NCBI GenBank assembly: GCA_900318445.1
Contig: ONKO01000009.1
Location: forward strand, 1-64,000
From: an uncultured Bacteroidales bacterium
GTDB lineage: Bacteria > Bacteroidota > Bacteroidia > Bacteroidales > UBA932
Reading direction: 5' to 3'
DNA length: 64,000 bases
The position numbers and the translations under genes are program-made. This document shows positions 43,056-50,871 of this stretch, piece by piece; positions within the stretch are counted from its first letter, which is position 1; the number at the start of each line of letters is the position of its first letter. A model generated the notes under the pieces. The model searched no databases. It was not told where the DNA came from and worked only from the letters and a program-made list of their open reading frames with translations.

Positions 43056-45689
43056 ATGAAAAGATCCCTCTGGATAGGCCTTATAGGCACAGCCATAGTG
43101 CTTTCCTGCACGCGGGAAATGCCCGATCCTGTTTCCGCTCCCGCCGCTTCCCATGCGGCGGGACCGAAAACGGTGACGGCGGTTCCTGAGGAGGAAGTGG
43201 AAGCGCTGGCTTTCCAGCCGGGCGTAGCCATCGTCTATTTTGACGAGGCCACCACGGCCCGTGTCGAGAAAGGTCTCACTGTCAAGTCCCTGGTTCCTGG
43301 CCTCCAGGTAACATCGGCCGAGCGTCTCTTCCCGGAGGCGGGAGAATTCGAACCCCGCACCCGTCGGGAAGGTCTGCACCGCTGGTACCTGGTCAATTAC
43401 GACCAGACGGTTTCCCTGTCCAAGGCCAAGGCCATCCTGGAGACCGTTCCCGGTGTCCAGCGTGTGGAGCCCAGCCGCATCATCCGTCGCAATGTAACGG
43501 TCAACGACCCCTACTGGTCCCAGATGTGGGGTATGAACAATACCGCTTATGCCGATTATGACGTAAACTGCAAGCCGGTGTGGGACACCTATACCATGGG
43601 TAACCCCAATGTGACCGTAGCCGTGGTGGACGGCGGTCTTCAGCTTAACCACCCGGATCTGGCCGCCAATATAGCCAGCACCGGTCACTATAATTATGTG
43701 AAGAACAACACCACCATCACGCAGCACTTCCACGGAACGCACGTGGGCGGTACCATCGCTGCCGTCAATAACAACGGCATAGGCGTTACCGGTATCGCCG
43801 GCGGCAACGCCGCTGCCGGAAAGCCCGGTGTCAAGCTCCTGTCCCTGCAGGTTTTCGAAACCCGCGACAACGGAACCGATGCATCGGCCTCCAACTTCAA
43901 TCGTGCGCTCAAGGAAGCCGCCGACAAAGGTGCCATCATTTCGCAGAACAGCTGGGGAAACTACTTCGACTTCAACGATGACGGCCAGATTACCGGTTAT
44001 GAACTGGATTATGCCCGTCAGGCCCACGAAAACCCCGACCGTTCCTTCACGCAGGCCATTGACTACTTTAACAAGTATGCCGGCTGCGACAATAACGGCA
44101 ACCAGCTTCCCGGCTCTCCCATGAAGGGCGGTGTGGTCATCTTTGCTGCGGGTAACGAAGATATCCCTTACGGTTCTCCCGGCAACTATGACGGCTGTGT
44201 GTCCGTGGGCGCCATCAACCGCAACGGCTCCCGTGCCAGTTTCTCCAACTACGGAGACTGGGTGGATATCTGCGCTCCCGGTGTGAGCGTTCCCAGTACA
44301 TACATCAATGGCCAGTATACCTCCATGAGCGGTACGTCCATGGCGTGCCCGCACGTTTCCGGTGTAGCTGCCCTCATTGTCTCCTACTACGGAGGACAGG
44401 GCTTTACGGCCGACGAACTGCGTACGCGCCTTCTGGGCGGTGCCAAGGAAATCAACGCGAGCCACGGCAATAAGCCCATCGGCCCGCTGGTAGATGCCTG
44501 GGGCTCTTTCAACATGAACGCCAACAGCGGAACGCCCGACCCCGTCGGAGATGTCACCATTTCTTCTGTGGGACATAACCTCCGCCTGGACTTCAAGGCT
44601 ACCAATGCCTATGCTTACATGGCCCTTGCGTCCAGACAGAGATCGGCCCTGAATAATGTGGACTACCAGAATCCCGCCGAGGGAATTGTGACGGCTACCC
44701 GTCTTGCTTCCAACAGCGATACCGAGGGAACTCCGCTTTCCATCATGCTGGCCGGCCTGGCGCCCTCTACGGATTATTATGTGACGGTGGTAGCTTACAG
44801 CTATGACAGAAAGTATTCTGGCCTTTCCACCATTCAGCAGGTCCGTACCGCCGAGAACAAGAAGCCGGTGGTGGATGTGAAAGATTATCCCCAGGGCGGC
44901 TTCGTGTTCAAACACCATGAGATTGTATCCATCCCCGTAACCTGCAAGGACCCCGATGGAGATGCCATCACGGTTACTTACAAGACCAACGGACGCGCCA
45001 CCTTCGACTCCAACAACGGATCGGAATCCCTGTTCAGCTTTAACCTGATGTGCCCGGTGACTACCGCAGGCAACTATTCGGCTACGGTTGAGGTGACCGA
45101 TGAGATGGAGGCCAGAACCAAGCAGGTAATCCTGTATGAGATCCTCCCCAACACGGCTCCCGTGATGGTGAAGGATCCCGAGGTCATCCTCGTTGAGGAC
45201 AAGGGCGCGGTGAAGGAAATTGACCTGAACGATTTCTTCTCCGACGCCGACGGCGAGCCGCTTTACTACCGCGCTTCGGCCATGAATACGGACATTGCTT
45301 CCGCTGAGGTCACCGAGGATGGAAAACTGTCTGTCAAGGCTGTTTCCCAGGGTGTCTGCAAGGTGAAAGTGACGGCCGAGGACCATGACGGAGCCCGCGT
45401 GGAAGCAGAGTTCACCGTTCTGGTGCGCCTGCCCGGTACCGGCGAAGTATTCGTCTCCGGTTCCACCGTGCTGGAAGAAGGCAGCATCACCATCATTCCC
45501 GGCGTGGAGGAAGCGCCCACCACGGTGCGCCTCATCTCGGCTTCCGGTGTGGTCGTGTACGAGCTTTCCGGTAATTATAGCGTGAATACTCCGGTAGAGC
45601 TGAACCTGGACAAGGTAGCTCCTGGAATCTATACCCTTGAGGTTACTTACAAGGGTCAAGTTTATACCTTTACCATTGTCAAACGATGA
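43056..45689 (+). CDS. S8 (subtilisin) family peptidase with T9SS-type C-terminal tail
   Basis: An 877-residue serine endopeptidase. The triad is Asp192 (AVVDGGLQLNHPD), His226 (HFHGTHVGG) and Ser428 (GTSMACPHVSG), with the oxyanion asparagine in SQNSWGNYF. A propeptide-like region (about 55-140) precedes it; FnIII and cadherin-like modules follow. The last ~75 residues (VRLISASGVVVYELSG, then APGIYTLEVTYKGQ, ending TFTIVKR) match type A T9SS sorting tails. The N-terminus (IVLSC, Cys18) also looks like a lipobox, which is unusual with a T9SS tail. It begins 1 bp after the BACON gene and overlaps the PorV/PorQ-like gene. Confidence 0.9.
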   Translation: MKRSLWIGLIGTAIVLSCTREMPDPVSAPAASHAAGPKTVTAVPEEEVEALAFQPGVAIVYFDEATTARVEKGLTVKSLVPGLQVTSAERLFPEAGEFEPRTRREGLHRWYLVNYDQTVSLSKAKAILETVPGVQRVEPSRIIRRNVTVNDPYWSQMWGMNNTAYADYDVNCKPVWDTYTMGNPNVTVAVVDGGLQLNHPDLAANIASTGHYNYVKNNTTITQHFHGTHVGGTIAAVNNNGIGVTGIAGGNAAAGKPGVKLLSLQVFETRDNGTDASASNFNRALKEAADKGAIISQNSWGNYFDFNDDGQITGYELDYARQAHENPDRSFTQAIDYFNKYAGCDNNGNQLPGSPMKGGVVIFAAGNEDIPYGSPGNYDGCVSVGAINRNGSRASFSNYGDWVDICAPGVSVPSTYINGQYTSMSGTSMACPHVSGVAALIVSYYGGQGFTADELRTRLLGGAKEINASHGNKPIGPLVDAWGSFNMNANSGTPDPVGDVTISSVGHNLRLDFKATNAYAYMALASRQRSALNNVDYQNPAEGIVTATRLASNSDTEGTPLSIMLAGLAPSTDYYVTVVAYSYDRKYSGLSTIQQVRTAENKKPVVDVKDYPQGGFVFKHHEIVSIPVTCKDPDGDAITVTYKTNGRATFDSNNGSESLFSFNLMCPVTTAGNYSATVEVTDEMEARTKQVILYEILPNTAPVMVKDPEVILVEDKGAVKEIDLNDFFSDADGEPLYYRASAMNTDIASAEVTEDGKLSVKAVSQGVCKVKVTAEDHDGARVEAEFTVLVRLPGTGEVFVSGSTVLEEGSITIIPGVEEAPTTVRLISASGVVVYELSGNYSVNTPVELNLDKVAPGIYTLEVTYKGQVYTFTIVKR

Positions 45690-46618
45690 AAATCCGTCAT
45701 TACATACTGGTGGCCTCTGCGCTGTTTCTTTCCTGGAGCCTGAATGCCCAGGAGAGCGTCCCCGCCAACGAGGTCTTTGAATTCCTGAGCTTCCCCCGTG
45801 GGGTGGCCCGGACCGGAATGGCGGGTGCGGGCAGCACGCTTCTCTCCGAGTCGTCTGCCCTTGCGACATTTGACAATCCGGCCGTGCTGGCTTTTGCCCT
45901 TAAGCACGTGGATGTGGCAGCTGTTTACAGCCGCTGGGCTCCGGGCAGTACCAATACGCTGTCCAGCAACATCGGCGGCGGCGCTTCCGTGCGTCTCGGA
46001 AAGGGCTTTGCCCTGTCGGCCGGTGTATTCAGCCAGACACATTCCGCGCAGGATTTTGGCAGCAAATACGGCAGTTTTACTCCCAGGGACCTTGTCATCG
46101 CCTTTGGGGTCGGTGCTTCCTTCGGAGATTATGTGAGCCTGGGTGTATCGGCCCGTCTGGTACAGCAGTCCCTCATGGAAGACTACAAGCTCTCTTCTAC
46201 CGCCATCACGGCCATGGTGCAGTTCCATCTGAACGGCTTCAATGTGGCCGCCGGCGTTGCCAACCTGGGCTCCGGCGTTACATCGGCCAAGGGAAATGTC
46301 TCCAAGCTGCCGTCATCGGCCCGCCTGGCTGCTTCCTATGAGCTTCCCGTCGGCCCCGGTACACTGGCCGCCGCGCTGGATGCCGACTACTACTTCAGCG
46401 GCAAGCTGGGGGTGTCGGCCGGTGTTCACTACGGTTTCAAGGACCTTGTCTTTGTCCGCGCCGGATATCGCTATGCTACGGCGGGTGCCGCTTTCCCTTC
46501 CCACCTGGCCCTGGGCCTCGGTGTCAAGTGGAAAGGTGTAGGGCTCGACGTCTCTTATCTGACCGCCAACGCGCAAATCGGCAATTCACTTTGCGCCGGC
46601 CTCAGTTACCGTTTCTAA
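45686..46618 (+). CDS. PorV/PorQ-like outer membrane beta-barrel protein
   Basis: A 310-residue protein with a signal peptide (MKIRHYILVASALFLSWSLN, cleaved near NAQ). The start of the mature protein (FLSFPRGVARTGMAG, then ESSALATFDNPAVLAF) carries the pattern shared by PorV and PorQ of the T9SS, with the NPA motif. The rest alternates glycine-rich beta strands and ends in an aromatic residue (LCAGLSYRF), as outer-membrane barrels do. PorV carries T9SS cargo from translocon to attachment complex. The gene overlaps the protease gene by 4 bp, which suggests the two act together. Confidence 0.82.
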   Translation: MKIRHYILVASALFLSWSLNAQESVPANEVFEFLSFPRGVARTGMAGAGSTLLSESSALATFDNPAVLAFALKHVDVAAVYSRWAPGSTNTLSSNIGGGASVRLGKGFALSAGVFSQTHSAQDFGSKYGSFTPRDLVIAFGVGASFGDYVSLGVSARLVQQSLMEDYKLSSTAITAMVQFHLNGFNVAAGVANLGSGVTSAKGNVSKLPSSARLAASYELPVGPGTLAAALDADYYFSGKLGVSAGVHYGFKDLVFVRAGYRYATAGAAFPSHLALGLGVKWKGVGLDVSYLTANAQIGNSLCAGLSYRF

Positions 46619-46654
46619 CCGATTATTAATTATTAACCCAAAAATATTACAGTT

Positions 46655-49600
46655 ATGAAAAAATCCATTTGGACTGTGCTGCTCACCGCGCTGGTTGCGC
46701 TCGTGGCAGTTGGCTGCGCCAAGGAAACAGACCTCTCCGGCCTCAAAGAGAAGGTGGATGGTCTGGACAAGCGGGTTACCGCCCTTGAGCAAGCAGTGGA
46801 GAAACTCAACAAGGAAACCGTCCCCGGTCTGGAGAACCTGGTGAATGCTCTGAATAAGAAGCTTACCATTTCCTCCATCGTGGAAGGTGATGGTGAGTAC
46901 ACTATCCGTTTTTCCGACGGTACCGAAGCTACCATCAAGGATGGTAAGGACGGTAAGGACGGTCTGGATGCCGAGGCTCCCGAGGTGAGCATCACCAAGG
47001 GTGAGGATGGTATCTACTACTGGACGGTCAATGGCGAGCTCCTCAAAGATGGTGAGGGCAATCCTATTCCTGTTACCGGAAAGGGTGACAAGGGTGATAA
47101 AGGTGACAAAGGTGACAAGGGTGACCAGGGTGAGAAAGGTGAGGACGGTGCCGACGGCGCCGATGGTGCCGATGGTGCCAACGGTAAAGATGGCATCACT
47201 CCTCTGTTCGGCACCAGCTCCGAGGGTAAGCTGATTGTATCCTATGACAACGGCGAAACCTGGAAGCCGCTCGGCTTCAGCGTGATTGACGGCAGCTCCT
47301 TCACCTCTGCCTACATCGACAGCGAGAAGTCCACCGAAGACTATATCGTTCTCGTAGTTGGTGAGACTGAGGTCCAGATCCCTAAAGAGAAGGCCTTCTC
47401 CCTGAAAATCAACTATGAGGGAGACCTCTCCAGCGTTGGCGCCAATGCCGGTGAGACCCTTGCCATCGAGTACACCGTGCAGGGTGTATCCGCAGCCGAT
47501 GAGGTGACTGTGGACATCCTCAGCGCTACCCCTGGCATCACTGCCAAGATTGCCAAGGTGGATGCCGCTACCGGTTACATCCTGATTTCCGTTCCCGCCG
47601 CCGATCCTGAGGCTGCTACTCCTGCAAAGATTGAGGGCAAGATCTTTGTCTTTGCCGACAACAACAAGGGCAAGACCAACATCAAGGTGATCACCCTCGA
47701 GGAAGGTACCATCACGGCTGTCGCGAACGTTGATGCCCAGGCTCCCGCTGCCGGTGGCGAGTTCGAGCTCACCGTGACCACCAACAAGGAGTACGATGTG
47801 AACATCAACGACGCCGCTACTTCCTGGCTGTCCGTTGTTGAGACCAAGGCTACTCATACCGACAAGCTTACGATTGTCGCTGCCAAGAACGAGACCGGCG
47901 CTTACCGCGTGGGTACCGTGACCATTAACGACCGCAACACCGGTGACAAGATTGAAGAGTTCACGGTGGTTCAGCAGCCGTCTGGCGAAGTGGCTACCGA
48001 TCTGGCCTCTATCCGTGCTCTGGAAGATGGAACCGAAGTCGCCGCCAATGGCGCTATTGTTCTGGCCGCTTCCAAGGAAGGCGTTCTTGTCGCCGACGAG
48101 AACGGTGGTTATATCTATGTGTACCTTGGCATGAACCCCGCTGTTGAACGCGGCGATCTGGTTAGCTTCAAGGGTGTAAAGCAGACCAATGAAAAGACGG
48201 CCGTCAAGTATGTTGATGCCAGCAAGGGCGAAGTAGTGGATGACGATTATCAGGGTGAGATTCCCGATCTCTCCGTGTATCCGATGCGTTATCACTATAC
48301 TTACCAGTCCATCAATTCCGGTGTCACCGGCCTCTTGAAGAAAGGCGATGCTGGTTACTATCTGGATGTTGCCAACTATGCGACTTATTTCCCGAATATT
48401 GCTTTTGAGACTCCTCTGACTCTTGACCTCGAACCTCTTGTGGGCAAGTATGTCACTGCTAAGGGTTACACCGTTGGCTCTTATGTGGGTTATGATGAAA
48501 ATGATGAATTCACGGAGGATTCCTATGTTGATTTCATCGTCAATTCGGTCGAGGAAGTTACTTTCGCTCCCAATGCCAACTGGACCCTCAGCTACGAGGG
48601 CGTAGTGGAAGGTGTAGATATTATCAAGAACACGGTGACCGCGGGAACTGACTACTTCTATAACTATGAGACTATTGTTGTTCCTGCCGCTGTGATCGCA
48701 AAAGAAGGAACCATTGAAGATTACGTGATCGACAATGGCCTTTACATCGCTGACAAGGTTCAGTATTGGTTCTATAGAAATAAAGAAACGATTGATGACG
48801 ATGCTACCAACAAGACTTATGAGTTTGAGGCTTCGCTCGACTATGATAAGTATGTAGCTATTGTCATTGGTCTTAAAGAAGATGGCTTTGTGAGTGGTAA
48901 GTATGCCGCTCTCGAGTTCGAAAAGATTGACCCGGCTGTTGCTCAGTCTTATGATTACTTCCTGGGTTCTTGGCTTGTAAACGGCGTCGAAATTCTCGTT
49001 TCTGCCGATGTGGAAGGCTCCAGTTATAAGATTGAGGGCTTCCCGAATAGCGCATCTACCCGTTGCGGTGTACATACTCTTGCTGCTAATTACAACTCAG
49101 AGAAGGGTATCCTCGAGATTCCTGATCAGCTTCTTGGTGGTTACGATGATCCTTCCACCAACAATTATGGCCCTCTGAAGGATTACTTCTGCGGTTGGTA
49201 TGTTGATGAGGATGATTATTACAGGTATTCTACGAACGAGGATAACTTTGGCGTAGCTGCTGCCTTCTATTCCATGCCTGACGGCACGGTAGAGATTCGT
49301 GGTGGTGCCAATGGTGATGGCTCTTACAAATTCCTTGGTTACACCTTCCGCTGGGTAATCCAGACTGGTAACAGCGCTGGTGGCGGAAATGTTTATGGTG
49401 GACGCGTTACTACTCCTGTTACGGGCGTAACGAAGATTGTCAGGGTTCCTGCAGATTATGCTGACTTCCTTGGTGAATGGGTATGCTCAACTGGTGGTAC
49501 CTGGACAATCTCTCAGAAGGACGCCGGTTCAACCTATACTATTACTGGTATCCTTGGACTGAATGGTGAACTTCGTGGAAAAGCTACCGAAGTTGAAGGA

Positions 49601-50599
49601 ACTTATGACGCTAAGACAGGCTCGTTCTATATCATGGAGCAGAAGCTTTCGGGTAACGAGTTCACTGTCGGCTCCTACGGCGCGTGTGATAACTATATTT
49701 CCGGTATCTTTAAATACGGTAGTAGTACCTATCCGGCCTATCCTACCAATACGACTTCGGCTGAGAAGATTTTCAGCGCTTCCTTTGATGGGGACGGAAA
49801 TCTTCAGCTCTATGCAGGCTCCTGCTCATATGGTAGCTTTATTGCTATCGGTTATTCGTGGGTTATCCGTTCCGGAAGCAATGCTGGCAAGGGTAATATG
49901 GATGCTTCTGGTTCCCAGACACCTCTTCCTGCTACTCTCGTTAAGGCTGAAGAACCAACTCAGGAATACCTCAACTGGCTTGGTTATTGGAGCGTCCCTT
50001 CGAAGGTCTATCAGTACGATGACCAGAGCCAGTATATTGGCGATGCCGATGGTGCCTCTGTTCTCACCATCACTCAACTCATTCCTAACCAGGCTTATTC
50101 CATTGCCGGAATCGGCCCTAGCGGAACGAATACATATTCTGCTGTCGCTTCCTTTGATAAGGCAACTGGTAATCTGGTAGTTAAGCCTCAGATTTTTGAG
50201 GTATGGAATCATTCAACTGCTGGTCAGATCACCGAAGCGCTGTGCGGTATGTATGGTGAAGGAGAGAACGCTATGGTTACGTGGAACGATGAGTATACTC
50301 TCTTCACGGCTTCGTTAGATGGTGATAAGGCTGTGCTTACCCCGGGCGTAATTTCTGAAGAAACCTTCAACGGCTTCCAGGCATTTGAATCTTACTCGGG
50401 TGGCGCTTATGGCTATGGCGGTTACTATGTCCTCCCCAATGTGATGACCAAGACAACAGCTCCTACCGTAGCAGCCATTTCTGCAAAGGAAGGCGGCCTT
50501 AAGAATGCTGTTGTTGTGAAGGCTCCCGACCTTGTTTCCTGGACTGTGAATCAGGTTGAAAAAGCAGAAGTAGCGAAGACTTCTGTAAAGACCAAATAA
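46655..50599 (+). CDS. Giant lipoprotein: DUF4988-like, collagen-like, BACON, and three WLGxW modules
   Basis: A 1314-residue lipoprotein (lipobox VGC, Cys21). In order: a coiled coil (about 28-65, LKEKVDGLDKRVTALEQAV) of the DUF4988 type, a collagen-like run of 12 GXY triplets (144-180), a beta domain, a BACON domain (about 357-442), an OB-like domain (about 445-545), a linking region, then three repeats that open with FLGSW (about 768), FLGEW (about 938) and WLGYW (about 1107), roughly 170 residues apart. The same module type occurs twice in the first gene. No catalytic motif. From about 48.2 kb onward the gene is visibly more A/T-rich. The N-terminal half is probably a surface stalk. Confidence 0.7.
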   Translation: MKKSIWTVLLTALVALVAVGCAKETDLSGLKEKVDGLDKRVTALEQAVEKLNKETVPGLENLVNALNKKLTISSIVEGDGEYTIRFSDGTEATIKDGKDGKDGLDAEAPEVSITKGEDGIYYWTVNGELLKDGEGNPIPVTGKGDKGDKGDKGDKGDQGEKGEDGADGADGADGANGKDGITPLFGTSSEGKLIVSYDNGETWKPLGFSVIDGSSFTSAYIDSEKSTEDYIVLVVGETEVQIPKEKAFSLKINYEGDLSSVGANAGETLAIEYTVQGVSAADEVTVDILSATPGITAKIAKVDAATGYILISVPAADPEAATPAKIEGKIFVFADNNKGKTNIKVITLEEGTITAVANVDAQAPAAGGEFELTVTTNKEYDVNINDAATSWLSVVETKATHTDKLTIVAAKNETGAYRVGTVTINDRNTGDKIEEFTVVQQPSGEVATDLASIRALEDGTEVAANGAIVLAASKEGVLVADENGGYIYVYLGMNPAVERGDLVSFKGVKQTNEKTAVKYVDASKGEVVDDDYQGEIPDLSVYPMRYHYTYQSINSGVTGLLKKGDAGYYLDVANYATYFPNIAFETPLTLDLEPLVGKYVTAKGYTVGSYVGYDENDEFTEDSYVDFIVNSVEEVTFAPNANWTLSYEGVVEGVDIIKNTVTAGTDYFYNYETIVVPAAVIAKEGTIEDYVIDNGLYIADKVQYWFYRNKETIDDDATNKTYEFEASLDYDKYVAIVIGLKEDGFVSGKYAALEFEKIDPAVAQSYDYFLGSWLVNGVEILVSADVEGSSYKIEGFPNSASTRCGVHTLAANYNSEKGILEIPDQLLGGYDDPSTNNYGPLKDYFCGWYVDEDDYYRYSTNEDNFGVAAAFYSMPDGTVEIRGGANGDGSYKFLGYTFRWVIQTGNSAGGGNVYGGRVTTPVTGVTKIVRVPADYADFLGEWVCSTGGTWTISQKDAGSTYTITGILGLNGELRGKATEVEGTYDAKTGSFYIMEQKLSGNEFTVGSYGACDNYISGIFKYGSSTYPAYPTNTTSAEKIFSASFDGDGNLQLYAGSCSYGSFIAIGYSWVIRSGSNAGKGNMDASGSQTPLPATLVKAEEPTQEYLNWLGYWSVPSKVYQYDDQSQYIGDADGASVLTITQLIPNQAYSIAGIGPSGTNTYSAVASFDKATGNLVVKPQIFEVWNHSTAGQITEALCGMYGEGENAMVTWNDEYTLFTASLDGDKAVLTPGVISEETFNGFQAFESYSGGAYGYGGYYVLPNVMTKTTAPTVAAISAKEGGLKNAVVVKAPDLVSWTVNQVEKAEVAKTSVKTK
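47084..47194 (+). repeat. Collagen-like 9-bp tandem triplet repeat
   Basis: Twelve GXY triplets (GDK four times, GDQ, GEK, GED, GAD three times, GAN, GKD) encoded by GGTGAYAAR- or GGTGCCGAY-type 9-mers. Such runs can change length by slippage in steps that keep the frame. Confidence 0.88.
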
Positions 50600-50626
50600 A
50601 CTCTTGGAGAGTTTTCCATTCAAATC

Positions 50627-50658
50627 GAAGCGCCCTCTTTCCGGGGCGCTTCTTTTTT
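50627..50658 (+). terminator. Terminator of the nine-gene locus
   Basis: GAAGCGCCC (50627-50635) pairs with GGGCGCTTC (50644-50652) and is followed by six T residues. It lies 28 bp after the last gene. Confidence 0.9.
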
Positions 50659-50681
50659 GATTTCTTATGTCGTATGGCCTT

Positions 50682-50788
50682 TCCCGCAGACGTATAACGC
50701 GTTTTTCCCGGGAAAGTGCGTTACAGGTCCCGGTTGAGGAGGACGTGTAACGCACTTTTGGGCCTTTTTCGCGTTATACGTCTCGGGA
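50682..50788. repeat. Nested inverted repeat between the locus and dnaX
   Basis: Outer arms: AGACGTATAACGCG (50688-50701) pairs with CGCGTTATACGTCT (50770-50783), extended outward by TCCCG/CGGGA with one bulged C. Inner arms: AAAGTGCGTTACA (50713-50725) pairs with TGTAACGCACTTT (50746-50758). The 11-nt segments between outer and inner arms do not pair. TAACGC thus occurs twice in each direction. Confidence 0.85.
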
Positions 50789-50857
50789 GTGCTTAATGCC
50801 GTGTGAAACGGGCACGGAATGAAGAATGGCTCCCCGGAGAAACAGTGAATTTTTTTG

Positions 50858-50865
50858 TATCTTTG
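50858..50865 (+). promoter_or_regulatory. Promoter -7 box of dnaX (TATCTTTG)
   Basis: An exact TAnnTTTG element 6 nt before the dnaX ATG, predicting a leaderless or nearly leaderless mRNA. Confidence 0.72.
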
Positions 50866-50871
50866 TAGTCT

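Noticed and set aside
41622..45869. A 1415-codon minus-strand open frame opposite the BACON and subtilisin genes
   Set aside because: The plus strand encodes clear BACON, S8 protease and lipobox motifs; the antisense product has no recognisable domain, start context or promoter.
47084..47194. The 9-bp repeat run as a CRISPR-like array
   Set aside because: There are no spacers, and the repeats are contiguous codons of a GXY protein run in frame.
46586..49075. An 829-codon minus-strand open frame opposite the giant lipoprotein
   Set aside because: It is antisense to a gene with lipobox, collagen-like and BACON motifs, and mirrors its repeats.
46655..50599. The last gene as a PL29-type polysaccharide lyase
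   Set aside because: Only the DUF4988-like N-terminal part resembles proteins named that way; no lyase catalytic domain is visible.
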